Source: Oscillospiraceae bacterium (GTDB lineage Bacteria > Bacillota > Clostridia > Oscillospirales > CAG-272). Taken from it: DNA of 62,322 nucleotides. Every line of letters begins with the position of its first letter. The first letter of the stretch is position 1. The stretch is from the NCBI GenBank assembly GCA_015064745.1, contig SVRR01000008.1, positions 1 through 62,322 of the forward strand. Direction: 5' to 3'. Positions 16,679 through 24,892 of this stretch are shown in pieces. Below the pieces are notes generated by a model. The model was not told the origin of the DNA. It saw only the letters and a list, made by a program, of their open reading frames with translations, and searched no databases. The position numbers and the translations under genes were made by a program.

Positions 16679-17734
16679 TTGGCAATCGCGGAAGAAGAAT
16701 TTGACTTTGAAAGCCGTATCGTAGGCACGGAAAGCGTTCCCTCCGACTACGAGGTGGAGAATTCCTTGCGTCCCAAGTCGCTTGACGACTATACGGGGCA
16801 GGAAAAGGTCAAGGAAAACCTCAAAATTTATATCGAAGCCGCAAAAGCACGCAAGGAAGCGCTTGACCACGTTTTGCTTTGGGGTCCTCCCGGTCTCGGA
16901 AAGACCACCCTTGCGGGCATCATTGCCAACGAGCTTGGCGTAAATCTGCGTACCACGTCGGGTCCTGCCATTGAAAAGCAGGGAGACCTTGCCGCCATTC
17001 TCACCAATCTCGCGGAGGGCGACGTTCTTTTTATCGACGAGATCCACCGTCTTTCCCGCGCAGTTGAGGAAATTCTTTACCCCGCGATGGAGGACTACGC
17101 GCTTGACATTATCATCGGAAAGGGACCGTCGGCAAGAAGCATTCGTCTTCCCATCCCCCGCTTCACCTTGATCGGTGCAACCACACGCGCGGGTCAGCTG
17201 ACGACACCTCTTCGTGACCGCTTTGGCGTTCTTTTGAAATTAGAGCTTTACACGCCCGAGGAGCTTGCCGTGATCGTGCGCCGTTCGGCGGATATTCTCG
17301 GCGTCGGCATTGACGAAAAAGGCGCGCTTGAAATCGCCTCCCGCTCACGCGGAACGCCGCGTATTGCCAATCGCCTTTTAAAACGCATCCGCGACTTTGC
17401 CATCGTTAAGGGCGACGGCACCATCACCGAGGAGATCGCCAAATACGGTCTTGAGCGTCTTGAAATCGACGCCTTGGGGCTGGACAACACCGACCGAAAG
17501 ATGCTCACCGCCATCATCAAGTTTTACGGCGGCGGTCCTGTGGGGCTTGATACCCTTGCCGCCACCATCGGCGAAGAAGCCATCACCATTGAGGACGTGT
17601 ACGAGCCTTATCTTTTGCAGCTCGGCTTCCTCTCCCGCACCCCACGCGGCAGATGCGTCACCCCGCTTGCCTACGCCCACCTCGGTATTCCTTACACGGG
17701 AAGCGCGGCAGGCCAGGCATCTATGTTCGAATAA
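16679..17734 (+). CDS. ruvB: Holliday junction helicase motor RuvB
   Basis: AAA+ ATPase ring that drives branch migration with RuvA. The 351 residues show Walker A GPPGLGKT (69-76), Walker [10 protein letters not shown] (about 117), sensor 1 in [13 protein letters not shown], the arginine-finger region TTPLRDRFG and the C-terminal winged helix ([25 protein letters not shown]). The start is TTG, supported by AAAGGAGGG eight bases upstream; no nearby ATG has a comparable site. It forms an operon with ruvA and ends at a bidirectional terminator. Confidence 0.98.
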   Translation: MAIAEEEFDFESRIVGTESVPSDYEVENSLRPKSLDDYTGQEKVKENLKIYIEAAKARKEALDHVLLWGPPGLGKTTLAGIIANELGVNLRTTSGPAIEKQGDLAAILTNLAEGDVLFIDEIHRLSRAVEEILYPAMEDYALDIIIGKGPSARSIRLPIPRFTLIGATTRAGQLTTPLRDRFGVLLKLELYTPEELAVIVRRSADILGVGIDEKGALEIASRSRGTPRIANRLLKRIRDFAIVKGDGTITEEIAKYGLERLEIDALGLDNTDRKMLTAIIKFYGGGPVGLDTLAATIGEEAITIEDVYEPYLLQLGFLSRTPRGRCVTPLAYAHLGIPYTGSAAGQASMFE

Positions 17735-17738
17735 AAGA

Positions 17739-17788
17739 AAAGCGTTGTTTACATTTCCGAAAAGATTTGCAAACAACGCTTTGTTTTT
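17739..17788. terminator. Bidirectional terminator, ruvB and ATP-grasp genes
   Basis: AAAGCGTTGTTT (17739-17750) pairs with AAACAACGCTTT (17771-17782), followed by GTTTTTAT on the plus strand and by an A/T-rich TTTTCTTTT on the minus strand. It separates convergent genes. Confidence 0.85.
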
Positions 17789-18650
17789 ATATGTTATTCA
17801 AAATGTGTTCGAAGATAGGCACGGCAAGGTTTATTCCCGTCGCTTTGTAGGTGCCTGTAAAGTGAGGATTGGAATTGACCTCACAAACGAGAGGACCGTT
17901 TTCCCCGAAAAGAAGATCGACACCCGCAAAATCCGCGCCCACGGCACGCGCGGCGGCAACCGCTACGGCTTCCTCATCGGCACTGAGCGTGTATGGCTCA
18001 CCCGTACCGCCGTGCGCGATGTTGGAGCGAAAATCTCCGGGTCTTCCCGTGCGCTTCATGGCGCAAACGGCACGGTCTCCCACGACATTCACGCGAACGT
18101 CTGTGCCGAAGGACCGAGAGATAAATTCTTGGAACAAAAGCGGCTTTGCGCCGATGCGCTTCACCGTCTCCTTTGCCTCTTCAAGCGAGGAAGCAAGGTA
18201 AACCTGCTCACCGAAAGAGCCGTAGCACTCCTTAATGACAAGTGGGAAGCCAAGCACCGATGCGCCACGCGCAATAAAATCATCCTTGGTATATCCCACA
18301 GTTTCATAGGTCATGGGTGCAACGAGGGTACGCGGTGTGGGAAGTGACGCCGAAAGGAGCGCCTCTGCCGTTTCACTCTTGCTGTCGCAAATACGAATGG
18401 CATCGGGAGAATTAAAAACGGGTATCCCATGTCTTAGAATGCGCCGCGCCGCGGCAACATCCTTATCCCAAAAAACGACGAAATCCGCACCGCGCGCGGG
18501 GTGTTCGTCAAAGGATGCGACGGCTTCGCCGCCCGTCACACGAGAAAGCGTCACACCGCAAGTCTGTGCAGCGGCATCAAACAACGAATAAAGGGCGTCA
18601 AAGCTCCCCGACGCAAGAAAATGGTTGACAAATAGCAGTCCGTGTTTCAT
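17787..18650 (-). CDS. RimK-like ATP-grasp ligase
   Basis: A 287-residue ATP-grasp protein in the RimK/carboxylate-amine ligase family. The N-terminal half has a PreATP-grasp fold (GIPVFNSPDAIRICDSKSET), then FPLVIKECYGSFGEQVYL (ATP-binding lysine and glycine loop), LFQEFISRSFGTDVRVNVVG and the metal-binding GVDLLFGENGPLVCEVNSNP near the C-terminus. Such enzymes join an acid to an amine, often a glutamate or short peptide; the substrate here is unknown. The ATG overlaps the stop of the upstream lipoprotein gene by four bases, so the two are translationally coupled. Confidence 0.85.
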   Translation of the reverse strand: MKHGLLFVNHFLASGSFDALYSLFDAAAQTCGVTLSRVTGGEAVASFDEHPARGADFVVFWDKDVAAARRILRHGIPVFNSPDAIRICDSKSETAEALLSASLPTPRTLVAPMTYETVGYTKDDFIARGASVLGFPLVIKECYGSFGEQVYLASSLEEAKETVKRIGAKPLLFQEFISRSFGTDVRVNVVGDRAVCAMKRTGRPGDFRSNIAHGGTGEPYTLSADEEAVAVAAARAVGADFAGVDLLFGENGPLVCEVNSNPHFTGTYKATGINLAVPIFEHILNNI

Positions 18651-19408
18651 CCTGCAATATCGTAGTCGCGAAGGTCCACCTTTCCCTCTGTCGTAAACGT
18701 AAGAAGCGCCTCTCCGGTGGCATAGGTGTAAAGGCGGTTGTTTTCGCTCACGTTGTAACTTGTGGTAAAGCTGCCCGTTTCGCCGCGCATCACTGCTGTA
18801 AAGCCTTGCAAATGCAAATAAAGATTTGCATTTCCAATAATAGAGGTGAAGTCAAGGTCTCCTACGGTAGCACTTTTAAGATTAAGATTTCCTTTTTCCG
18901 TCTCGACCGTTACCTTGGTCATTGACCCCTCTATGCTCACATTACCGTCCTGTGCGACCACAGAAACCTCGGCTGCATTTACCATTTGGAGATTAACCTT
19001 CGTGTCTTCCACTGCACAGATTTTAACAGAGCTCAAGCTGTTCATTATTTCGACGGGAATGTCGACGAACAATGTTTTCGCAAGTTTGCCGACACGTTTG
19101 CCCGAGGCGCATGGATAGATTTTAAGCACGCCGTCCTCCACGGCGCAACGCATCGCCTTGCCGTTGGATTTCTCATAATCCTCAACAGCGGTGATCTTGT
19201 CCGTAAAGGCGGCACTCACCGAAACGCCTCTGCCATCCCAATAGATCTCCACCGCGCGAATTTTCTCATCCGACGCAAAAGCACCCACGGAATACATTTC
19301 CTCGTTTTCGTAGCTCACGCGACGGGAGCAGCCCGAAAGCATAAGCATGCTGCCCAGCAACAAGCATGGCACAAGAATGAGTGCAAGCAACTTTTTCATA
19401 CGTATCAT
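18647..19408 (-). CDS. Putative lipoprotein, DUF4097-like beta-strand repeats
   Basis: The N-terminus is a lipoprotein signal (MKKLLALILVPCLLLGSML followed by LSGC), so the mature protein should be lipid-anchored outside the membrane. The rest is a repetitive beta-strand region (VNLQMVNAAEVSVVAQDGN, TVETEKGNLNLKSATVGDLD) typical of DUF4097/putative adhesin proteins. Two ATGs are possible, at 19408 and 19399; the AGGAG is 3 and 12 bases away respectively, so neither is ideal. It is coupled to the downstream ATP-grasp gene. Function is not recognised. Confidence 0.75.
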   Translation of the reverse strand: MIRMKKLLALILVPCLLLGSMLMLSGCSRRVSYENEEMYSVGAFASDEKIRAVEIYWDGRGVSVSAAFTDKITAVEDYEKSNGKAMRCAVEDGVLKIYPCASGKRVGKLAKTLFVDIPVEIMNSLSSVKICAVEDTKVNLQMVNAAEVSVVAQDGNVSIEGSMTKVTVETEKGNLNLKSATVGDLDFTSIIGNANLYLHLQGFTAVMRGETGSFTTSYNVSENNRLYTYATGEALLTFTTEGKVDLRDYDIAG

Positions 19409-19458
19409 TTTCTCCTTATTTTTAAGAGCCCTCAAAAGAGGCTGTCATTTACAAAACT

Positions 19459-19487
19459 ATTATAATTTTTTTGTCGTGTGCTGTCAA
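19459..19487 (-). promoter_or_regulatory. Promoter of the lipoprotein/ATP-grasp operon
   Basis: Minus-strand TTGACA (19482-19487) and TATAAT (19459-19464), spacer 17, both perfect consensus. Confidence 0.85.
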
Positions 19488-19576
19488 GTGTTCGCACGGT
19501 TTTTCCAAAAATTCCTCTGTCCTTGTGCGAAAAACAAAAAATTTCGCTCCCGCGCTGACAATTTTTGCTTTTTCGG

Positions 19577-19605
19577 TTGACAACCGCATTTTTTCGTGAT
19601 ATAAT
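19577..19605 (+). promoter_or_regulatory. Promoter of tRNA-Gln
   Basis: Perfect TTGACA (19577-19582) and TATAAT (19600-19605), spacer 17, ending 15 bases before the tRNA. Confidence 0.85.
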
Positions 19606-19620
19606 ACTTCTGTTTGAAAT

Positions 19621-19695
19621 TGGGGTATCGCCAAGCGGTAAGGCACAGGACTTTGACTCCTGCATGCGCTGGTTCGAATCCAGCTACCCCAGCCA
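19621..19695 (+). tRNA. tRNA-Gln (anticodon TTG)
   Basis: A full cloverleaf is readable: acceptor TGGGGTA with TACCCCA, D-arm GCCAAGCGGTAAGGC, anticodon stem CAGGA/TCCTG with loop CTTTGAC (anticodon TTG), and T-arm GCTGG-TTCGAAT-CCAGC. Discriminator G and an encoded CCA complete 75 bases. The U1-A72 pair is typical of glutamine tRNAs. It has its own promoter and terminator. Confidence 0.97.
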
Positions 19696-19760
19696 GCAAG
19701 CAGCCGTCCTTCGGGACGGCTGTTTTGCTTGCTGGCTGGGGTAGCTGCCCGAATCGGACC
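19671..19760. repeat. Inverted copy of the tRNA-Gln 3' end
   Basis: The tRNA 3' part and its trailer (19671-19709) face an inverted copy at 19714-19760. The core GCTGGCTGGGGTAGCTG (19731-19747) is the exact reverse complement of tRNA sequence reaching from the T-stem through the CCA end and just beyond, and the match continues with mismatches through the T-loop (GAATC). The central hairpin AGCCGTCC-TTCG-GGACGGCT joins the arms. This is far longer than a normal terminator. Confidence 0.85.
19702..19726 (+). terminator. Terminator of tRNA-Gln
   Basis: AGCCGTCC (19702-19709), UUCG tetraloop and GGACGGCT (19714-19721), followed by GTTTT. It is the centre of the larger inverted repeat. Confidence 0.8.
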
Positions 19761-20137
19761 GGTCGCCGAAGGCGAGCTGGTCCGATTGCCCCGCGCAGAG
19801 CGACGCCCGCTTGCGAGGCGGCGGCAAGCGAGGGCAACTTCGAGCGAAGCGAGAGCCTCCGGCGCCGCAAACGAGCCACCCTTAGAGATGGCTTTTTTGT
19901 TTTGGTGGGGGATGGCAGGACGAGGGTATCAAACGCGTGAACGCGCCGATGCAAACGTTTTACACTACTTGACTGTTATTTTGAAAAAGCAATCCGCACT
20001 TTCGGTGTCGGTATGATTTCAATAATGACGAGACAATATTGCCCCAAAGCACATATTGTCTATCAAAACAAAAATTTAATGAAAGCACCGCAGACCCAAT
20101 ATCTCAAGAAGGCATCTAAATCGGACACACATCACAG
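19761..20137. other. Hairpin-rich non-coding stretch
   Basis: No supported gene. It contains AATCGGACC/GGTCCGATT (19752-19789), a GC-rich segment with the CGAGCGAAGCGAGAG motif, a weak AGCCA/TGGCT hairpin followed by six Ts near 19880, and GACAATAT/ATATTGTC (20032-20060). It reads as decayed intergenic repeats. Confidence 0.5.
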
Positions 20138-20168
20138 AAAAAAGCACTTGCCGAGGCAAGTGCTTTTT
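20138..20168. terminator. Bidirectional terminator-like hairpin
   Basis: AAAAAAGCACTTGCC and GGCAAGTGCTTTTTT are perfectly complementary around a tiny loop, with A and T runs on both sides. No gene is attached on either side, so it may be a relic or end an unannotated transcript. Confidence 0.7.
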
Positions 20169-20197
20169 TCAATCAAGCGCGCTGACGCGCATGAAAA

Positions 20198-20330
20198 ATG
20201 AAGCAGGGCTTCGCCCTATGAAGCGTGCCTTCGGCACACGGAGAGATAACATGCGCGCTTCGCTTCATGGCGCATCGTGCCGCTTCATATGAGCGTAGCG
20301 AGTGCTTCATATCGCCTAGCGATGCTTCAT
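20198..20330. repeat. ATGAAGC/GCTTCAT array with mini-hairpins
   Basis: ATGAAGC occurs at 20198 and 20218; its reverse complement GCTTCAT occurs at 20262, 20282, 20304 and 20324. Neighbouring copies are 20 or 22 bases apart. The bases between them are themselves small hairpins with different sequences, such as AGGGC-TTC-GCCCT and ATCGC-CTA-GCGAT. The two orientations face each other around 20225-20261. The same 7-mer appears in the intergenic repeats at 204-210 and 5217-5223. Confidence 0.7.
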
Positions 20331-20393
20331 TTGTCTTTCACCGCACAAAATCGGTGATCATGAGCAGCTTTACGCAAAGCGAGAGGCTCCGAC

Positions 20394-20424
20394 AAAGACC
20401 AAGCCATTTGGTTTGGTCTTTTTA
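20394..20424 (+). terminator. Terminator-like hairpin before glgB
   Basis: AAGACCAAGCC (20395-20405) pairs with GGTTTGGTCTT (20410-20420), followed by TTTATTTG. It lies 74 bases before glgB; no clear promoter was found between it and glgB. Confidence 0.65.
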
Positions 20425-20497
20425 TTTGTTCTCCCGCACCGTATAAACGATTGGTAGACAGGAAAAACTTTAAAGCAGTTTATCAAGGAGGATGCCT

Positions 20498-22402
20498 ATG
20501 ACCATAACCGAGCGAAATGATCTGCTCGCGAAGTACAGTTCAGGCTACACGACCGACGCGTATAAGCTTCTCGGCACACACGAAGAACCCGACGGTACAA
20601 CCTCTTTCCGCGTTTGGGCACCCAACGCGAAGGGCGTGTCCGTCGTGGGCGATTTCAACGGCTGGGACCCGTCACGCGGTACGATGTTCCATATCGGCGG
20701 CGGCGTTTGGGAGGGCATTCACCACGGCGTTTCGCGCTTTGACTGCTACAAATACCGTATTATACGAAGTGACGGTGCCGTTCTTGAAAAGAGCGACCCA
20801 TACGCTACACATGCCGCTCTCCGTCCCGACACGGCAAGCAAGGTCTTCACGATCGACGGCTTTGCCTGGACGGACGGCGAATATCTTACCGAGCGAGAAA
20901 AAAAAGACCATTTCTCCGCTCCTATCAACATCTACGAAATGCACCTCGGCTCGTGGCGGCGTCACGGCGACGGAAGCTTTCTTTCCTACCGCGAAATTGC
21001 CGACGAGCTTGTGCCTTATCTTCTTGGAATGCACTACACCCACGTCGAGCTTCTTCCCGTCACGGAGCATCCCTACGACCCTTCCTGGGGCTATCAGGCT
21101 ACGGGCTATTTTGCCCCCACGTCACGCTTTGGTACGCCGCACGACTTTATGTATTTGATCAACAAGTGCCACGAAAACGGGATCGGCGTGATCTTAGATT
21201 GGGTGGGCGCGCATTTTCCCAAGGATGCAAGCGGACTTGCGGAATTTGACGGAAGCTTTTGCTACGAATCCCCCGACACGGTGATGAACGAGCACCCCGA
21301 TTGGGGCACGCGCATCTTCAATTACGACCGCAACGAGGTGCGCTCCTTCCTGATATCAAGCGTTTGCTATTGGTTGAAGGAATATCACGTCGACGGCATT
21401 CGCGTGGACGCCGTGGCAAGCATGCTTTATCTTGATTACGGCAGGGCGGAGCGCGAATGGCACCCAAATCAGTTTGGCGGCAACCATAACCTTGCCGCGA
21501 TTGAATTTTTAAAGGCGATGAACCACGCCGCCTTTTCGGTATGCCCATCCGCATTGATGATCGCCGAGGAATCGACTGCCTTCCCCGGGGTGACGGCTCC
21601 CTCCTATGCGGGCGGTCTCGGCTTTAATTTTAAATGGAACATGGGTTGGATGCATGATACCCTTCGCTATATGTCGTTGGACCCTATCTTCCGCAAGCAT
21701 CACCACGGAACACTTCTCTTTCCCTTTCATTACACCTTAAAGGAAAACTACGTGCTTCCCCTCTCGCACGATGAGGTGGTGCATCTCAAGGGCTCCATGA
21801 TCGAAAAAATGCCCGGGGATTATGAGCAAAAATTCGCAAATTTACGTGTTCTTTACGCCTATATGTTTGCTTTTCCCGGCAAAAAGCTAAACTTTATGGG
21901 CAACGATCTCGCGCAATTCGCGGAGTGGAACGAAAGTGCTGAGTTGGATTGGTTTTTAAAGCTCCACGAAAAGCACGACCGAATGAGCGCCTTTTTTTCG
22001 GCGCTCGGCAAGCTTTATCTTGAAACGCCCGCGCTCCATGAGCAAGATTTCTCGCCTGACGGCTTTGCTCTCACCGTGGCGGACGACACCGAGCAAGGCG
22101 TGCTCGTTTTCCGACGCATAGCGCAGGCTGGTGACGAGGTGATCGTCGTTTGTAACTTTTGTCCCGTTTTGCGTGAAGATTACCGTATCGGCGTTTCCGC
22201 CTCGGGAATGCTCGTCCCTATTTTTTCAAGCGACGAGGCACGCTTTGGCGGACGCGGGACGGCAGTGCCGCCCTCCGATACAAGGGATGCTCCATCACAC
22301 GGGCTTCCTTTCTCGGCATCTCTTGTGCTTCCGCCCTTGTCGGTTACCTTTTACGCGCTTCAAAAGACTATAAAATCGGAGAACGCGCACTGCGAAAAGT
22401 AA
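20498..22402 (+). CDS. glgB: 1,4-alpha-glucan branching enzyme
   Basis: GH13 enzyme that makes alpha-1,6 branches in glycogen. The 634 residues start with a CBM48 domain (FRVWAPNAKGVSVVGDFNGW) and continue into the catalytic barrel: HPYDPSWGYQATGYFAPTSR, VILDWVGAHFP, GIRVDAVASMLYLDYGR (nucleophile Asp near 300), MIAEESTAFPGV (acid/base Glu near 354) and LSHDEVVHLKGSM (near 423). It lacks the extra N-terminal module of long GlgB forms. The ATG at 20498 is chosen because AAGGAGG is six bases upstream; the ATG at 20492 abuts the site. glgP follows after 13 bases. glgC, glgD and glgA are not in the window. Confidence 0.95.
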   Translation: MTITERNDLLAKYSSGYTTDAYKLLGTHEEPDGTTSFRVWAPNAKGVSVVGDFNGWDPSRGTMFHIGGGVWEGIHHGVSRFDCYKYRIIRSDGAVLEKSDPYATHAALRPDTASKVFTIDGFAWTDGEYLTEREKKDHFSAPINIYEMHLGSWRRHGDGSFLSYREIADELVPYLLGMHYTHVELLPVTEHPYDPSWGYQATGYFAPTSRFGTPHDFMYLINKCHENGIGVILDWVGAHFPKDASGLAEFDGSFCYESPDTVMNEHPDWGTRIFNYDRNEVRSFLISSVCYWLKEYHVDGIRVDAVASMLYLDYGRAEREWHPNQFGGNHNLAAIEFLKAMNHAAFSVCPSALMIAEESTAFPGVTAPSYAGGLGFNFKWNMGWMHDTLRYMSLDPIFRKHHHGTLLFPFHYTLKENYVLPLSHDEVVHLKGSMIEKMPGDYEQKFANLRVLYAYMFAFPGKKLNFMGNDLAQFAEWNESAELDWFLKLHEKHDRMSAFFSALGKLYLETPALHEQDFSPDGFALTVADDTEQGVLVFRRIAQAGDEVIVVCNFCPVLREDYRIGVSASGMLVPIFSSDEARFGGRGTAVPPSDTRDAPSHGLPFSASLVLPPLSVTFYALQKTIKSENAHCEK

Positions 22403-22415
22403 AAAAGGAGAACAC

Positions 22416-24833
22416 ATGGAACTTACCCAAAAGAAAATTTTAGAGCTGCTTGAAAGCGAATCCGAGAAAAGCTTCGGTTGTTCCTTGAAGGAAAGCTCAA
22501 AGCTTCAAATCTACAAGGCGCTTTGCGCCGTGATCCGCGACCTTCTTTCAAAGCAGAGAAAATCCTTCCGCGACGAATTTACAGCCAAGGAAAAAAAACA
22601 GGTCTACTATATGTCAATGGAGTTTCTCGTCGGCACGTCTTTGAGAAACAATCTTTTCAACCTCGGTCTCGAAGACACGGTTAGCGCTCTTTTAAAGAGC
22701 ATTGGCGTTTCGCTGTCCGAGCTGTATGAAATGGAGCCCGACGCAGGGCTTGGCAACGGCGGTCTTGGACGCCTTGCCTCTTGCTATATGGACGCCATGA
22801 CCACATTAGGTCTTCCCGGCACAGGCTTTTCCATTCGTTATGAGTTCGGTATTTTCCGTCAAAGGATCGTCGACGGCTGGCAGATGGAGCTCCCCGACGA
22901 CTGGCTTACGCTGGGCGACGTTTGGTTGCGCGCGAGAGAAGACGAGGCGGTTGAGATCAAGTTTGGCGGTGAAATCACGCAGTGGAAGGAGGGGGACAGG
23001 CTTTGCTTCCGCCATGAGAACTATAACAGCGTCATGGCGGTCCCCTACGATATGTTCATTTCGGGCTACCGAACGACCGCCGTCAACAAGCTTGTGCTTT
23101 GGAGCGCGAGATCCCCCGCGAAAAACTCCATTGATCTCAGATACTTCGTACGGGGTGAGCATTTAAAGGCGCTGGAAGAAAACACCATGGCAGAGGTCAT
23201 CTCCAAGGTGCTCTATCCCACCGACGACCATACCGAGGGAAAGCGCTTGCGTCTCAAACAGCAATATCTTCTTGTGTCGGCTTCCTTGCAAAGCATCGTC
23301 AGACTGCACGTGAAAAAGTACGGTGACATTCTCTCCCTCAAAGACAAGGTCGCCGTCCACATCAACGACACCCACCCTGCCTTGTGCGTCCCGGAGCTTA
23401 TGCGTATTTTGCTCGACGAGTACGCGCTTGCATGGGAAGAGGCATGGGATATCACCTGCCGCACCCTGTCCTATACCAACCACACCGTAATGAGCGAAGC
23501 ACTTGAAAAATGGAATGAGGGACTTTTCCGTGAGCTTTTGCCGCGCATTCATCAGCTGGTCACCGAGATCAACCGCCGCCTTGTTTTAGAGCTCGGCGAG
23601 AAGCACGCCCTTGACACCGAAAGGATTGACCGCATGGCGATCGTTGCAAACGGTGAAGTTAAGATGGCAAACCTCTGTCTTGCCGCCTGTCATAAGATCA
23701 ACGGTGTTTCAAAGCTTCACAGTCAAATTCTGACAAGCAATCTTTTTCAAGATTATCACAGTATTGACAACAATCGGTTTACAAATGTCACAAACGGTAT
23801 TGCTTATCGCCGCTGGCTCTGCCAAGCAAACCCAACTCTTACAAGTCTCATAAAAGAGCTCATCGGTGAAGAATTTCTTGCCGATGCCATGGCGCTGGAA
23901 GCTCTGCTGAAATACAAAAACGACAGCGCGGTGATCGAGCGTCTTGCCGCCGTCAAGCGTGCAAACAAGGAGCGGCTTGCATCCTATATTTCTGCCGTCA
24001 ACGGCATCAACGTCGACCCCGCTTCTATCTTCGACGTACAGATCAAGCGATTGCACGAATACAAGAGACAGCTTTTAAACGCTTTGGAGATCATTCATAT
24101 GTACAATCTCATCAAGGAAAATCCGGACATCGATATTCCGCCTCGCACCTTTATATTTGCCGCCAAGGCATCCTCAGGCTATTTTATGGCAAAGCAGATC
24201 ATCCGCCTTATCTGCGGCATTGGGGAGACTGTAAACGCCGATCCCACGGTGCGTGAAAAGCTGAAAGTCGTCTTTATCGAGGACTACAAGGTCTCCCTTG
24301 CCGAGATCATCATTCCCGCCGCCGAGATTTCCGAGCAAATATCGATCGCGGGCAAGGAAGCATCGGGCACGGGAAATATGAAGCTGATGCTCAACGGCGC
24401 CGTGACGCTCGGGACGCTTGACGGAGCAAACGTCGAGATCCACGAGCAGGTCGGCGACGAAAACATGTTCCTTTTCGGGATGCGTACCGAAGAGGTGGAG
24501 GCACTTTGGCATTCGGGCTACGATCCGCTTGCGTACGTGCGGCGCAGTCCCGCGCTCGCCGACGTCTTACGCACCCTGCGCTCGGGTGTTTTCGGCGGAA
24601 GCTACGACGACATTTACAATTCTCTTCTGACCCACGCCTACGGAACGGCAGATGCTTATATGATACTTGCGGATTTTGACAGCTACAAGGAAGCGCAAGA
24701 GCGCGTTTCCCGCACCTATCGCGACGCTTACAAATTCGGAAGCATGTCGCTCGTCAACATTGCCAAGGCAGGCGTTTTTTCCGCAGACCGCGCGATCATG
24801 GAATACGCAAAAAACATTTGGTATATGGATTAA
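22416..24833 (+). CDS. glgP: Glycogen/starch phosphorylase
   Basis: PLP-dependent phosphorylase releasing glucose-1-phosphate from alpha-1,4-glucan. The 805 residues cover the whole family: GLGNGGLGRLASCYMDA and IRYEFGIFRQ near the N-terminus, VHINDTHPALCVPELMR, and the PLP segment EASGTGNMKLMLNGA with the cofactor lysine near 655, then LGTLDGANVEI. The start has AAGGAG seven bases upstream. It is co-oriented and closely spaced with glgB, so branching and breakdown enzymes are probably co-transcribed. Confidence 0.97.
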   Translation: MELTQKKILELLESESEKSFGCSLKESSKLQIYKALCAVIRDLLSKQRKSFRDEFTAKEKKQVYYMSMEFLVGTSLRNNLFNLGLEDTVSALLKSIGVSLSELYEMEPDAGLGNGGLGRLASCYMDAMTTLGLPGTGFSIRYEFGIFRQRIVDGWQMELPDDWLTLGDVWLRAREDEAVEIKFGGEITQWKEGDRLCFRHENYNSVMAVPYDMFISGYRTTAVNKLVLWSARSPAKNSIDLRYFVRGEHLKALEENTMAEVISKVLYPTDDHTEGKRLRLKQQYLLVSASLQSIVRLHVKKYGDILSLKDKVAVHINDTHPALCVPELMRILLDEYALAWEEAWDITCRTLSYTNHTVMSEALEKWNEGLFRELLPRIHQLVTEINRRLVLELGEKHALDTERIDRMAIVANGEVKMANLCLAACHKINGVSKLHSQILTSNLFQDYHSIDNNRFTNVTNGIAYRRWLCQANPTLTSLIKELIGEEFLADAMALEALLKYKNDSAVIERLAAVKRANKERLASYISAVNGINVDPASIFDVQIKRLHEYKRQLLNALEIIHMYNLIKENPDIDIPPRTFIFAAKASSGYFMAKQIIRLICGIGETVNADPTVREKLKVVFIEDYKVSLAEIIIPAAEISEQISIAGKEASGTGNMKLMLNGAVTLGTLDGANVEIHEQVGDENMFLFGMRTEEVEALWHSGYDPLAYVRRSPALADVLRTLRSGVFGGSYDDIYNSLLTHAYGTADAYMILADFDSYKEAQERVSRTYRDAYKFGSMSLVNIAKAGVFSADRAIMEYAKNIWYMD

Positions 24834-24843
24834 AATTATTTTC

Positions 24844-24875
24844 GTGCGAGGTCGTTTGCCTCGCACGGCATTTTT
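24844..24875 (+). terminator. Hairpin between glgP and GH13 gene
   Basis: GTGCGAGG (24844-24851) pairs with CCTCGCAC (24859-24866), followed by GGCATTTTT. The T-run is four bases from the stem, so it may be a partial terminator that reduces readthrough into the next gene. Confidence 0.45.
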
Positions 24876-24892
24876 AGGAGTGCTGATAGCCT

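Noticed and set aside
17787-19435. Graspetide (ATP-grasp RiPP) cluster
   Set aside because: The only adjacent gene is a 253-residue lipoprotein; no short precursor peptide with a conserved core or transporter was found.
20198-20330. CRISPR array
   Set aside because: The repeated unit is only 7 bases, occurs in both orientations, and the spacers are palindromic and 13-15 bases. No cas genes are present.
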